DNA from: Acidobacteriota bacterium
GTDB lineage: Bacteria; Acidobacteriota; Terriglobia; Bryobacterales; Bryobacteraceae
DNA: 64,000 nucleotides
Assembly: GCA_018268835.1 (NCBI GenBank)
Contig: JAFDVU010000010.1
Span: 1 to 64,000 of the forward strand
Direction of reading: 5' to 3'
Shown here: positions 1 through 7,498 of the stretch, piece after piece
How the letters are laid out: every line of letters begins with the position of its first letter
Position numbering within the stretch: position 1 is the stretch's first letter
Program-made: the position numbers and the translations under genes
The notes under the pieces: generated by a model
What the model saw: the letters and a program-made list of their open reading frames with translations, nothing else
What the model was told of the DNA's origin: nothing
Database searches by the model: none

Positions 1-197
1 GGCTTGTCGCGCGCATCCGTCACCACCACGGGAATCTGCACCAGGCGGACGTTGTAGCGCAGGTTTACCGTGTTGGGGGAGGACCGCGAGGGCGCCGTGT
101 GAGCACGCGGCGTGATGGAAACCCTTTCCTGGGCGGACAGCACCGCGCAGGGCGCGGCGGCGAGCAGAAAAACGGCTACGGGGCCGAACCTGGACAT
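1..197 (-). CDS. N-terminus of a secreted VWFA-related acidobacterial protein (runs off the window)
   Basis: The visible 65 residues start at an ATG (complement of 195-197) and begin with a signal peptide, MSRFGPVAVFLLAAAPCAVL followed by SAQ. After a short linker comes NLRYNVRLVQIPVVVTDARDKP. That stretch matches the opening strand of the VWFA-related domain family that is expanded in Acidobacteria, whose members read roughly 'v.VPVvVtD.rG.pV' before a von Willebrand A fold. The rest of the gene, including the MIDAS metal site, lies left of base 1. The family call rests on this short stretch only, so another secreted beta-rich protein is possible. It is transcribed leftwards, in the same direction as the acyl-CoA synthetase operon but probably separately. 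Confidence 0.5.
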   Translation of the reverse strand, partial: MSRFGPVAVFLLAAAPCAVLSAQERVSITPRAHTAPSRSSPNTVNLRYNVRLVQIPVVVTDARDK

Positions 198-264
198 GAC
201 CGGATCTCCGGACTGCGGGATCAGTATATACCGTTTCGCCGGCTGTATATACCCTTTCCAACGG

Positions 265-1644
265 TTATGGAACGTCCGGCAGCAGGTGCTTCTGAATCTT
301 GCCCATGGCGTTGCGCGGCAGCTTCTCCACGACGTGAAATTCGCGCGGGATTTTGAAGCTGGCGAGCTTCGCGCGGCAGCGCGCTTCGAGTTCCTCGCGC
401 GTGACCTCCGCGCGCAGCACCACGTAGGCCACCGGGACCTCGCCGCGCACCGCGTCGGGACGCGCCTTGACGGCGGCTTCGGCGACTTCCTCCTGCTCGG
501 CGAGGAATTCCTCGATCTCGCGCGGGTAGATGTTGAAGCCGCCCGAAATAATCAGGTCGCTCTTGCGCCCGCTGAGCGTGTAATAGCCGTCTTCCGAGCA
601 CGTGGCCAGGTCGCCGGTGCGGAACCAGCCGTCGCGGAAGGCGTCGCGCGTGGCCTCGGGACGCCGCCAGTAGCCGGCGAAGACGTTCGGCCCCTTGAGA
701 TGGATCTCACCCTCGATCAGCTTCACGCTCACGCCCGGCAGGGGCAGCCCCACGCTGCCCGGGCGCCGCTCGCCGATGTACGGGTTGCCGATGTTCATGA
801 GCGTCTCGCTCATCCCGTAGCGCTCCAGGATGGTGTGGCCGAAGCGCGCGCGGAACTCCTCCAGCACCTGCGCCGGCAGCGGCGCCGACCCGGAGACGAA
901 CAGCCGCATGCCGCCGCCGATCTCGCGCGCGGTCTCCGCGGGCAGGTCGAGCAGGCGCACGTAGACCGTCGGGACGCCGAAGAAGAGCGTCGGGCGGAAG
1001 TCCAGGAACTCGGCCGCGGCCTTTTGATGTTCGAAGCGTTCCAGCAGGCGCATGCGGCAGCCGCTCGCCAGCCAGCAGTGGATGCCGTTGCCGAGCCCGT
1101 GAACGTGGAACAGCGGCAGCGCGAGCAGGAAGCGGTCGGCGGCGGTGATCTGCCAGGCGGTGAGCAGGTTGACCGCGTTGGCCGCGAAGTTGTTGTGGGT
1201 GAGCACCGCGCCTTTCGAAGCGCCGGTGGTGCCGGAGGTATAGATGATGCCGGCCGGCGCGTCGCCGTCGAGCGCCGCCGCGGGGCGCGTATCCGGCATG
1301 GCCGCGGCTTGGGCGGTGAGGCCGCTCGCGTCGCGGATCACGTCAGCCGGTTCGGCGTCGCGCAGGATGTGGTCGATCTCGCGGTCGCGGTAGAGGATGT
1401 TGATGGGGACGAAGATCACCCCCAGCTTCACGCAGGCGAGGAAGAGATCGATCATCTCGACCGAGTTGGCCAGGTAGACGCAGAGCCGGTCGCCGGTCTT
1501 CAGTCCGCGGCTCGCCAGCAGATGCGCCACGCGATTGCTGCGCGCGTCGATCTCGCCGAACGTGAAGGCGCGGCCGGCGAATTCCAGGGCCGGCGCGTCG
1601 CGCCGTCCGATGAGCGATAGGTCGAACAGATGAGAAAGGTTCAT
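265..1644 (-). CDS. Acyl-CoA synthetase of the malonyl-CoA synthetase (MatB) type
   Basis: This 459-residue AMP-forming ligase should activate a small carboxylic acid to its CoA thioester in the cytoplasm through an acyl-adenylate. The P-loop-like signature reads YTSGTTGASKGAVLTHNN. Further on are the A5 region LERYGMSETLMNIGNPY, the hinge/A8 region GWFRTGDLA and GRKSDLIISGGFNIYPREIEE, and the terminal LPRNAMGKIQK lysine motif. The MSET(L)MN.(N)PY stretch and overall length resemble MatB malonyl-CoA synthetases more than long-chain ligases, so malonate or a methylmalonate-like acid is the best substrate guess. The ATG at 1644 overlaps the TGA of the upstream MFS gene (ATGA), which marks translational coupling. 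A longer open frame fused to upstream codons is an artefact of high GC. Substrate is not proven. Confidence 0.85.
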   Translation of the reverse strand: MNLSHLFDLSLIGRRDAPALEFAGRAFTFGEIDARSNRVAHLLASRGLKTGDRLCVYLANSVEMIDLFLACVKLGVIFVPINILYRDREIDHILRDAEPADVIRDASGLTAQAAAMPDTRPAAALDGDAPAGIIYTSGTTGASKGAVLTHNNFAANAVNLLTAWQITAADRFLLALPLFHVHGLGNGIHCWLASGCRMRLLERFEHQKAAAEFLDFRPTLFFGVPTVYVRLLDLPAETAREIGGGMRLFVSGSAPLPAQVLEEFRARFGHTILERYGMSETLMNIGNPYIGERRPGSVGLPLPGVSVKLIEGEIHLKGPNVFAGYWRRPEATRDAFRDGWFRTGDLATCSEDGYYTLSGRKSDLIISGGFNIYPREIEEFLAEQEEVAEAAVKARPDAVRGEVPVAYVVLRAEVTREELEARCRAKLASFKIPREFHVVEKLPRNAMGKIQKHLLPDVP

Positions 1645-2918
1645 TCCGGTAGCTCCCTGCCGCGCGTCTCCTCGGCCAGCGGCAGCAGCGCGAGTCCCGC
1701 CAGGAAGGCGATCGCGGTGATCGCCACCGGCGTCCCGATGGTGTGCATGCGCGCCACGCCCGCGCCCACGAGGAAGGTGACGCCCGCCGCCAGGAAGCGG
1801 CCGCTGGAGGTGGCGAAGGCGAACGCGCTGGCGCGGCATTCGGTGCGGTACTGCTCCGGCAGCCACAGCGTGTAGACCGCGAAATTCGCGCCGCCCACGC
1901 CCAGCAGCAGGAGGCACCCGAGGAACCAGGGCAGCGCGCCGTGCGGCAGGTAGAAGACGTAGCCGAAGCCGGCGGCGATGCAGACGAACATGAGCGCGAA
2001 GTAGAAGGCGAGCGCGCCGCGCCGTCCCCAGCGCGAAGCCAGCAGGGGCACCGCGAGGCATCCCGCGATGGTGCCCGCGCTGAGCAGCATCGCGCCCCAG
2101 GAGGCGATGCGCGCGGCATCGGCGGCGGCTCCGTCGCGCATCGCCAGGTACGTGATGGAGGAAGGCACGTACACCGATCCCGCCCACAGCCCCACCATGC
2201 TGACGAACAGCAGCGCCGCGTTCACCAGGGTGCGCCGCCGGTACTCGCCGCCGAAGAGGGCGAAGAACGCCGCCCGCGCCGTGGTCCGCGCCTTCGCCGC
2301 GCGGTGCTCCCAGCGCGCCGATTCGCGCACGCCGTAGCGGATGAAGGCGATCAGCAGCGCCGGAGTCCCGCCCACCGCGAACACCGCGCGCCAGCCGTAG
2401 CGCGCGCCGATCCAGTAGTTGATGAGGGCCGCCAGGAACGTGCCCACGTAGTAGCCGGTGTGCATCCACGAAGCGCCCTGTTGACGCCGCGCCTCCGGCC
2501 ACTCCTCGGCCACGAACACGCCGCCGATGGTCCACTCGCCGCCGATCCCCGCGCCGGCCAGGAAGCGGAACGCGGCCAGTTGCCACACGCTCGCGGCGAG
2601 GCATCCCAGGAAGGTGAACAGCGAATAGCAGAGGATGGTGAGCACCAGAGTGCGGACCCTGCCGAAGCGGTCCGCGATCGGCCCCCAGAGAAACGCGCAG
2701 CCCCAGCCCAGCAGGAACACGGCGAAGAGCACGCCGCCCCAGTAGCCGACGTTGGCCTCGGTGGCGGGGACGCCCGAGCGCGGCAGCAGGTCGCGCAGCG
2801 CGGGCACCATCACCAGCGCGTAGAGGAAGCTGTCCATGCCGTCCAGCGCCCAGCCTCCCCAGGCGGCCCAGAAGCCGCGCACCTGGTTGGGCGTGAGCTT
2901 CGCCGTCGCGGTGGCCAC
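1641..2918 (-). CDS. MFS transporter (sugar/organic-acid proton symporter type)
   Basis: The 425-residue product has about twelve hydrophobic segments. It carries the MFS loop motif WGPIADRFGRVRTLV after TM2 and the sequence AGAGIGGEWTIGGVFVAEEWP, typical of the aromatic-acid/sialate-lactate proton symporter branch. The start is GTG at 2918, sharing one base with the TAG of the upstream gene; the stop overlaps the synthetase ATG. Coupling to a MatB-like ligase suggests import of a carboxylate that is then CoA-activated. That link is inference from operon order. The start at 2918 is preferred because upstream codons in this frame belong to the neighbour read in another frame. Confidence 0.85.
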   Translation of the reverse strand: MATATAKLTPNQVRGFWAAWGGWALDGMDSFLYALVMVPALRDLLPRSGVPATEANVGYWGGVLFAVFLLGWGCAFLWGPIADRFGRVRTLVLTILCYSLFTFLGCLAASVWQLAAFRFLAGAGIGGEWTIGGVFVAEEWPEARRQQGASWMHTGYYVGTFLAALINYWIGARYGWRAVFAVGGTPALLIAFIRYGVRESARWEHRAAKARTTARAAFFALFGGEYRRRTLVNAALLFVSMVGLWAGSVYVPSSITYLAMRDGAAADAARIASWGAMLLSAGTIAGCLAVPLLASRWGRRGALAFYFALMFVCIAAGFGYVFYLPHGALPWFLGCLLLLGVGGANFAVYTLWLPEQYRTECRASAFAFATSSGRFLAAGVTFLVGAGVARMHTIGTPVAITAIAFLAGLALLPLAEETRGRELPE

Positions 2919-3421
2919 TACTCCACCGCCGCCGCGCGCAGCAGCGCGAACTTCGCGCCGTCCCAGAGGTAGTAGCGGCGCGCGCAATCGGGCGTATCGC
3001 GCGATTCGCCGTCGAAGCAGCCCTCGGCCACCAGCAGGCGGCTGGCCGCGCGGAAGCTGAGTCCGCCGTAGCGGTGCTGCTCGGTTTCGCGGTTGTAGCC
3101 GATGTCCAGGGTGGCGAAGGGCATGTCGCGGAAAATGCGTCCGGTGGGCGCGTCGATCACCACGATGCGGAAGCAACCGGTGCCGCAGGCCCAGTGGGAA
3201 AGCGTGAAGCGTCCGGCGAAGTTGGGCCCGTCCGCGGCGCGCACCTCCACGCTTTCGCGGGCGCGCGGATCGCTGTCCGGCAGGCCCGTGCCGTCGAAGC
3301 GCGGCGGCGCCGCTTTGCCGCGCCAGCGCGCGGCGGGGTAATCGTCGAACGCGAGCGGGCGCGTGCTCTGCGCGGAAAGCGTGGTGAGAATGACAAGTGC
3401 GGCGAGACTTCGCGGGCGCAT
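2918..3421 (-). CDS. Small secreted protein of unknown function with CGTGC motif
   Basis: The 167-residue protein opens with a likely signal peptide (MRPRSLAALVILTTLSAQS). Its central part reads GPNFAGRFTLSHWACGTGCFRIVVIDAPTGRIF. This matches a widespread but uncharacterised periplasmic family in which the two cysteines of a W-G-C-G-T-x-C motif precede a strand-turn 'vvD..tG.v'. Four further cysteines could form disulfides. It is the first gene of the three-gene leftward operon (this gene, MFS, acyl-CoA synthetase), with a one-base overlap to the MFS start. I do not know its function. It starts only 28 bp from the divergent kinase gene, so the two share a promoter region. Confidence 0.7.
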   Translation of the reverse strand: MRPRSLAALVILTTLSAQSTRPLAFDDYPAARWRGKAAPPRFDGTGLPDSDPRARESVEVRAADGPNFAGRFTLSHWACGTGCFRIVVIDAPTGRIFRDMPFATLDIGYNRETEQHRYGGLSFRAASRLLVAEGCFDGESRDTPDCARRYYLWDGAKFALLRAAAVE

Positions 3422-3449
3422 CCGGGTACCTCAAGTTATCCTAAACCTG

Positions 3450-3887
3450 ATGCGCATCGTCTTGCTGAGCGGCTTGCCCGGGTCGGGCAAGTCCACGTGG
3501 CTGGAGCGGCAGGGCGTCTCCGCAATCTCGTCGGACGCCATCCGCAAACTGCTGGCCGATGACGAGACCGATCAATCCATCCACCCGCAGGTCTTCCAGA
3601 CCGTGCGCTACCTGCTGGAACTGCGGCTCTCCATCGGGCGGCCCGTGACTTACATCGACGCGACCAATCTGACCAGGGACGAACGCCGCCCCTATATCGA
3701 GATCGGGCGCGCGCGGGGGTGCGAGATCGAGGCCGTATTCTTCGACGTGCCCCTCTCGGTCTGCCTGGAGCGAAACGCGCGCCGCTCGCGCGTGGTCCCG
3801 GTGGATGCGATGGAGAAAATGGCGGCGAAACTGGTTCCGCCGGACGCGGCCGAAGGCTTCTCACGGGTGGAAATCGTGCGTCCCTGA
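3450..3887 (+). CDS. AAA_33-type P-loop kinase
   Basis: This 145-residue protein begins MRIVLLSGLPGSGKSTW, a Walker A motif right at the N terminus. A DAT segment in YIDATNLTRDERRPY and a C-terminal arginine-rich lid (CLERNARRSRVVPVDAMEKMAAKL) follow. This layout is that of the small ATP-binding kinases related to polynucleotide kinase 5'-kinase domains and gluconate-kinase-like proteins. The lid motif R..R.vp...l..m is typical of the PNK-like branch. A longer open frame begins 87 bp upstream, but homology starts at the ATG at 3450. The substrate cannot be told from sequence; a nucleic-acid end or small metabolite kinase role is inference. Confidence 0.75.
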   Translation: MRIVLLSGLPGSGKSTWLERQGVSAISSDAIRKLLADDETDQSIHPQVFQTVRYLLELRLSIGRPVTYIDATNLTRDERRPYIEIGRARGCEIEAVFFDVPLSVCLERNARRSRVVPVDAMEKMAAKLVPPDAAEGFSRVEIVRP

Positions 3888-4001
3888 GCCAGGCCGGTCC
3901 GGCGGTTCCCACTGTATTGTTCCTCACACTGGAGCCGTAAAACCGCCACCTTCGGCCCCCTCTCCTATTGACGCCGGTGCAAGATGCCGTACAATCCTGG
4001 G

Positions 4002-7000
4002 ATGCGCCGCCTGGGTACGGTACTTCTTCTGCTGTCTGCGTATGCGCCCGCTCAGAGCAATTTCGCGACGGTCGAGGGCAGGATCGAGGACGCATCGCAC
4101 GCTCCGGTCTCGGGAGTGCGCGTCGAGGTCCGGGCTACCGCCACGGGAGCCGTTCGCAGCACCATTACGAACGAAGCCGGGCTGTTCGAGGTTGCGAGCC
4201 TGTCGCCCGCGCCGTACTCGGTGACGGCCAGCGCGCCGGGATTCTCGCCCCTGGTCCGCGAGATCACGGTCGAAGTGGGCCAGCACATGACGCTGGACTT
4301 CACACTGTCGGTGAGCGAGAAGCGCGAAACGATTGCCGTGATGGCCGCCACGGAAACGCTGAAGACCCAGGACGCGAGCCTCGGCGAGGTGGTCGAACCG
4401 AAATCGATTCAGCAACTGCCGCTCAACGGCCGCATGCTGCTGGACCTGGTTCTCACCGTTCCGGGAGCGCACATCGGCCACGGCGCGCAGTCCGGCGACA
4501 TGAACGCGCTCTACTGGCGCCCCGGACAGCGCTCGGCGATCACGATCGGCGGCAACCGGCCCAACGCAAACTATTTCCTGCTCGACGGCGCCACGAATAC
4601 CGATCCCACATTTAATACGATGAACCTGAGTCCTTCGCCGGACGCGGTGCAGGAGTTCCAGGTGCAGACCGGCAGTTACTCGGCCGAAATGGGCGGCGCC
4701 GGCGGCGGACAGATCAACATCATCACCCGGCAGGGGACGAGCGCATTTCACGGCACGGCCTACGAGTATCTCCGGAACAATGCGCTGGACGCACGCACCT
4801 GGAACGAAATGCCGGGCTCGACGCACCTGGTACAGAACAACTTCGGCGCGGCGCTGGGAGGCCCACTGCCCGGCAGGAAGACGTTCTTCTTCGCCAATTA
4901 TGAAGGCTTCCGCGAAACCATGGCCCAGACGATGGCAGACACGGTTCCCACGGCCGGCGAAGCCACGGGCGATTTCAGCGACAGCGGCGCGGCGATCTTC
5001 GATCCGATGAGCGCCCATGCGAACCCGAACTACGATCCCAGCCGGCCGGCCGGTCCCGCGAATCCGCAGGTGCTGCGCGACGCATTCCCCGGCAACATCA
5101 TCCCCGCCAACCGCCTCAATCCCGCGGCGGCGCGCATGGTGGGGCGGTACGTCCCGCAGCCCAACACGATGGGCGATATGGGCATGGGGATGACGATGAT
5201 GGGCACTCCGACGGTCTTCGGCACCAACCAGGACTCCAACAACTTCCTGGATGTGCGGGACATGCGGCACCGCAACAACCAGGGTACCGTCCGGGTGGAC
5301 CGCACGTTCGACGAGGCCAACACCTTGAACATCCGGTACTCGGTCAGTAAGGAAGACGGGTACATGCCGCAGAATCTGCCGGGCTTCGGATTCAATCACG
5401 ACAATGAATCCCAGAACGGATCCCTGATCTACACGCGGGTGCTTTCGCCGCGGCTGGTGAACACGGCGTCGGTTTCGGTGTCGCGGCTGTCCATGTCCCA
5501 CTTTGCGGAGAACAACAACCGCAACGACATCGTGGGGCAACTGGGAATCGCCGGCGTGGGGTTCGGAGGCAGTGCCGGATGGGGCGCGCCGTACTTCAAT
5601 GTGCAGGGCTACTCGCCATTCGGCGACTCGTGGCTGGCCACGCCGATGCAGTCGTGGGACACGATTCTTGAGGGCCGCGATGCGTTGAGCTGGCAGAAGG
5701 GACGGCACGCCTTGAAGTTCGGCGCGAGCTACCGCCGCTTCATCTGGCCGATGTGGGCGCTGGTGCAGAGCCGTGGGTTTTACTCTTTCACTCCCGGGTT
5801 TACCACGCAGACCGCGACCAATGACGGCACCGGATCCGCGCTGGCGAGCTTCTTGCTGGGACTCCCCGCGGTGCGGCAGCTGCAGGTCGGCCTGCCGAGC
5901 ATGAATCTGCGGCAGTGGTACGCGGATGCCTTCGCCCAGGACACCTGGCGCGTCACGTCGCACACCACCATCGATGTGGGCATCCGCTACGAGTTCATGT
6001 CGCCGCTGGTGGATATCTCGCGGAACTGGAGCAACCTGTTGCAGCAGGACGGCAAGCTGATGGCCTTCATCGGCGGGCAGAGCGGCATGCCGCGCGGCCT
6101 GATGTATCCGAACAAGCTGCGCTTCGCGCCGCGCCTGGGAGTAGCGCACAGTTTCGACAAGGCGGGCCTGGTGTTCCGCGCGGCCTACGGCATCTTCTAC
6201 ACGCCGGTGGATATGAACACCTGGTGCAACCAACTGCACAACGCGCCGATCGTTTTTCCCATCACGCAGCAGAGCGACAACTTTACCCCCGGCATCAACG
6301 GGTTCAATTTCCCGCAACCGGTGCTGGGGCAGACCGTGACGAGCTTCGCCGCGTTCGACCCGTATCCGCCGGCGCAGTACATCCAGCAGTGGAGCGCGTC
6401 TCTACAGAAGAGCCTCGGCGGCGATACGACGCTGGAGGTGGGGTATCAGGGCGAGCATGGCCTGCACCTGCAACGTTCGCATCTCATCAACAATGCGCTG
6501 CCCGGACCGGGCGCGTTACAGCCGCGCCGTCCTTACCAGGTCGCGACCTTTCTGCCGGGAACGGTTTTCCCCGCCGCGACCGTGGTGGCAAGCACGTCGT
6601 TCCCGGTGAGCACGGTGAACATGCTCGAGAACACGGCGCGCAGCTGGTACGACGCGGGCTACGTCAATCTCCGGCGGCGTTTTTCGAAAGGGCTGAGCCT
6701 GCTGGCGAATTACACCTTTGCCAAGAACCTGAGCGACGCTCCGGATTTCCGGTCGCCTATGTTCGAGGCGGCGATTCCGCAGGACAACACCAACCTCGCC
6801 GCCGAAAAGGGGCCTGCCTGCGACATCCGGCACCGCCTGGCTGTGAGTGCGGTCTACGAAGTGCCTGCGCTGAACAACAGCACCTGGGTCCGGGCGCTGA
6901 CGCGCAATTGGAGCGTCTCCACGCTCTACCAGGTGCAAAGCGGCTTCCCGTTCACGATCTCGGTGTTTGGCGACACCGCCAACGCGGGCACCGCGCTCGG

Positions 7001-7358
7001 AGAGAATCCGGTCCGGGCCAACTATACGGGACAACCGGTGTTCGGAGCGGACACCCACAACACGATGCAATGGTTCAACCCGGCCGCGTTTGCCGCGCCG
7101 GTGGCGTTCAGCTACGGCAATGCCGGACGCAACACGGTCTACGGGCCGGGCCTGCAGACGCTCGACCTGGCGCTGGTCAGGTCGTTCGCGATGCGCGAAT
7201 CGGTGCACCTGGAAGTCCGGGCCGAAGGCTTCAACGCGCTGAACCACTCGAATCTGGGTACACCCAACCGGTTCGTGAACACGCCGCAATTCGGCACGAT
7301 TACGGAAGCGTCGACGCCGGGCAGGGAGTTCCAGTTGAGCGCGCGAGTCTCGTTCTGA
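4002..7358 (+). CDS. Oar-like TonB-dependent outer-membrane receptor
   Basis: The 1,118-residue product starts with a signal peptide (MRRLGTVLLLLSAYAPAQS). Next comes a carboxypeptidase-regulatory-like Ig domain (about residues 25-105, VEGRIEDASHAPVSGVRVEV). A plug domain follows with QQLPLNGRMLLDLVLTVPGA and the typical FLLDGATNTDP and SPSPDAVQEFQVQTGSYSAEMGGAGGGQINIITRQGT-type stretch. The remainder is a long beta-barrel ending LSARVSF with a C-terminal phenylalanine, as expected for Bam-assembled proteins. Size and architecture match the Oar-like receptors that are strongly expanded in Acidobacteria. The ATG at 4002 is preferred over the in-frame one 18 bp upstream because it sits directly before the signal peptide. 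A methionine-rich patch (MGDMGMGMTMMG, near residue 395) is unusual. Ligand unknown. Confidence 0.9.
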   Translation: MRRLGTVLLLLSAYAPAQSNFATVEGRIEDASHAPVSGVRVEVRATATGAVRSTITNEAGLFEVASLSPAPYSVTASAPGFSPLVREITVEVGQHMTLDFTLSVSEKRETIAVMAATETLKTQDASLGEVVEPKSIQQLPLNGRMLLDLVLTVPGAHIGHGAQSGDMNALYWRPGQRSAITIGGNRPNANYFLLDGATNTDPTFNTMNLSPSPDAVQEFQVQTGSYSAEMGGAGGGQINIITRQGTSAFHGTAYEYLRNNALDARTWNEMPGSTHLVQNNFGAALGGPLPGRKTFFFANYEGFRETMAQTMADTVPTAGEATGDFSDSGAAIFDPMSAHANPNYDPSRPAGPANPQVLRDAFPGNIIPANRLNPAAARMVGRYVPQPNTMGDMGMGMTMMGTPTVFGTNQDSNNFLDVRDMRHRNNQGTVRVDRTFDEANTLNIRYSVSKEDGYMPQNLPGFGFNHDNESQNGSLIYTRVLSPRLVNTASVSVSRLSMSHFAENNNRNDIVGQLGIAGVGFGGSAGWGAPYFNVQGYSPFGDSWLATPMQSWDTILEGRDALSWQKGRHALKFGASYRRFIWPMWALVQSRGFYSFTPGFTTQTATNDGTGSALASFLLGLPAVRQLQVGLPSMNLRQWYADAFAQDTWRVTSHTTIDVGIRYEFMSPLVDISRNWSNLLQQDGKLMAFIGGQSGMPRGLMYPNKLRFAPRLGVAHSFDKAGLVFRAAYGIFYTPVDMNTWCNQLHNAPIVFPITQQSDNFTPGINGFNFPQPVLGQTVTSFAAFDPYPPAQYIQQWSASLQKSLGGDTTLEVGYQGEHGLHLQRSHLINNALPGPGALQPRRPYQVATFLPGTVFPAATVVASTSFPVSTVNMLENTARSWYDAGYVNLRRRFSKGLSLLANYTFAKNLSDAPDFRSPMFEAAIPQDNTNLAAEKGPACDIRHRLAVSAVYEVPALNNSTWVRALTRNWSVSTLYQVQSGFPFTISVFGDTANAGTALGENPVRANYTGQPVFGADTHNTMQWFNPAAFAAPVAFSYGNAGRNTVYGPGLQTLDLALVRSFAMRESVHLEVRAEGFNALNHSNLGTPNRFVNTPQFGTITEASTPGREFQLSARVSF

Positions 7359-7498
7359 CGGCGGCGAGACTGCCGGTTGTACGGCTCCCAAAAATATTTT
7401 TTGAAAGTCTACTTAGTTGATTTCAGATCCTTTACTCCGATAGCGGTCTCCGCGGAGGGGCGGAATGCGGGGTCGCGGATGGTAGTGTAATTTCCGTA

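Noticed and set aside
265-2604. A 779-codon open frame that would fuse the acyl-CoA synthetase to upstream sequence
   Set aside because: Residues before MNLSHLF are arginine/glycine-rich out-of-frame translation of the MFS gene. The synthetase start at 1644 overlaps the MFS stop as ATGA.
3924-6317. A 797-codon open frame antisense to the TonB-dependent receptor
   Set aside because: Composition (Arg, His, Val, Gly-rich) is that of a high-GC antisense shadow, and the plus strand encodes a full-length recognisable receptor.
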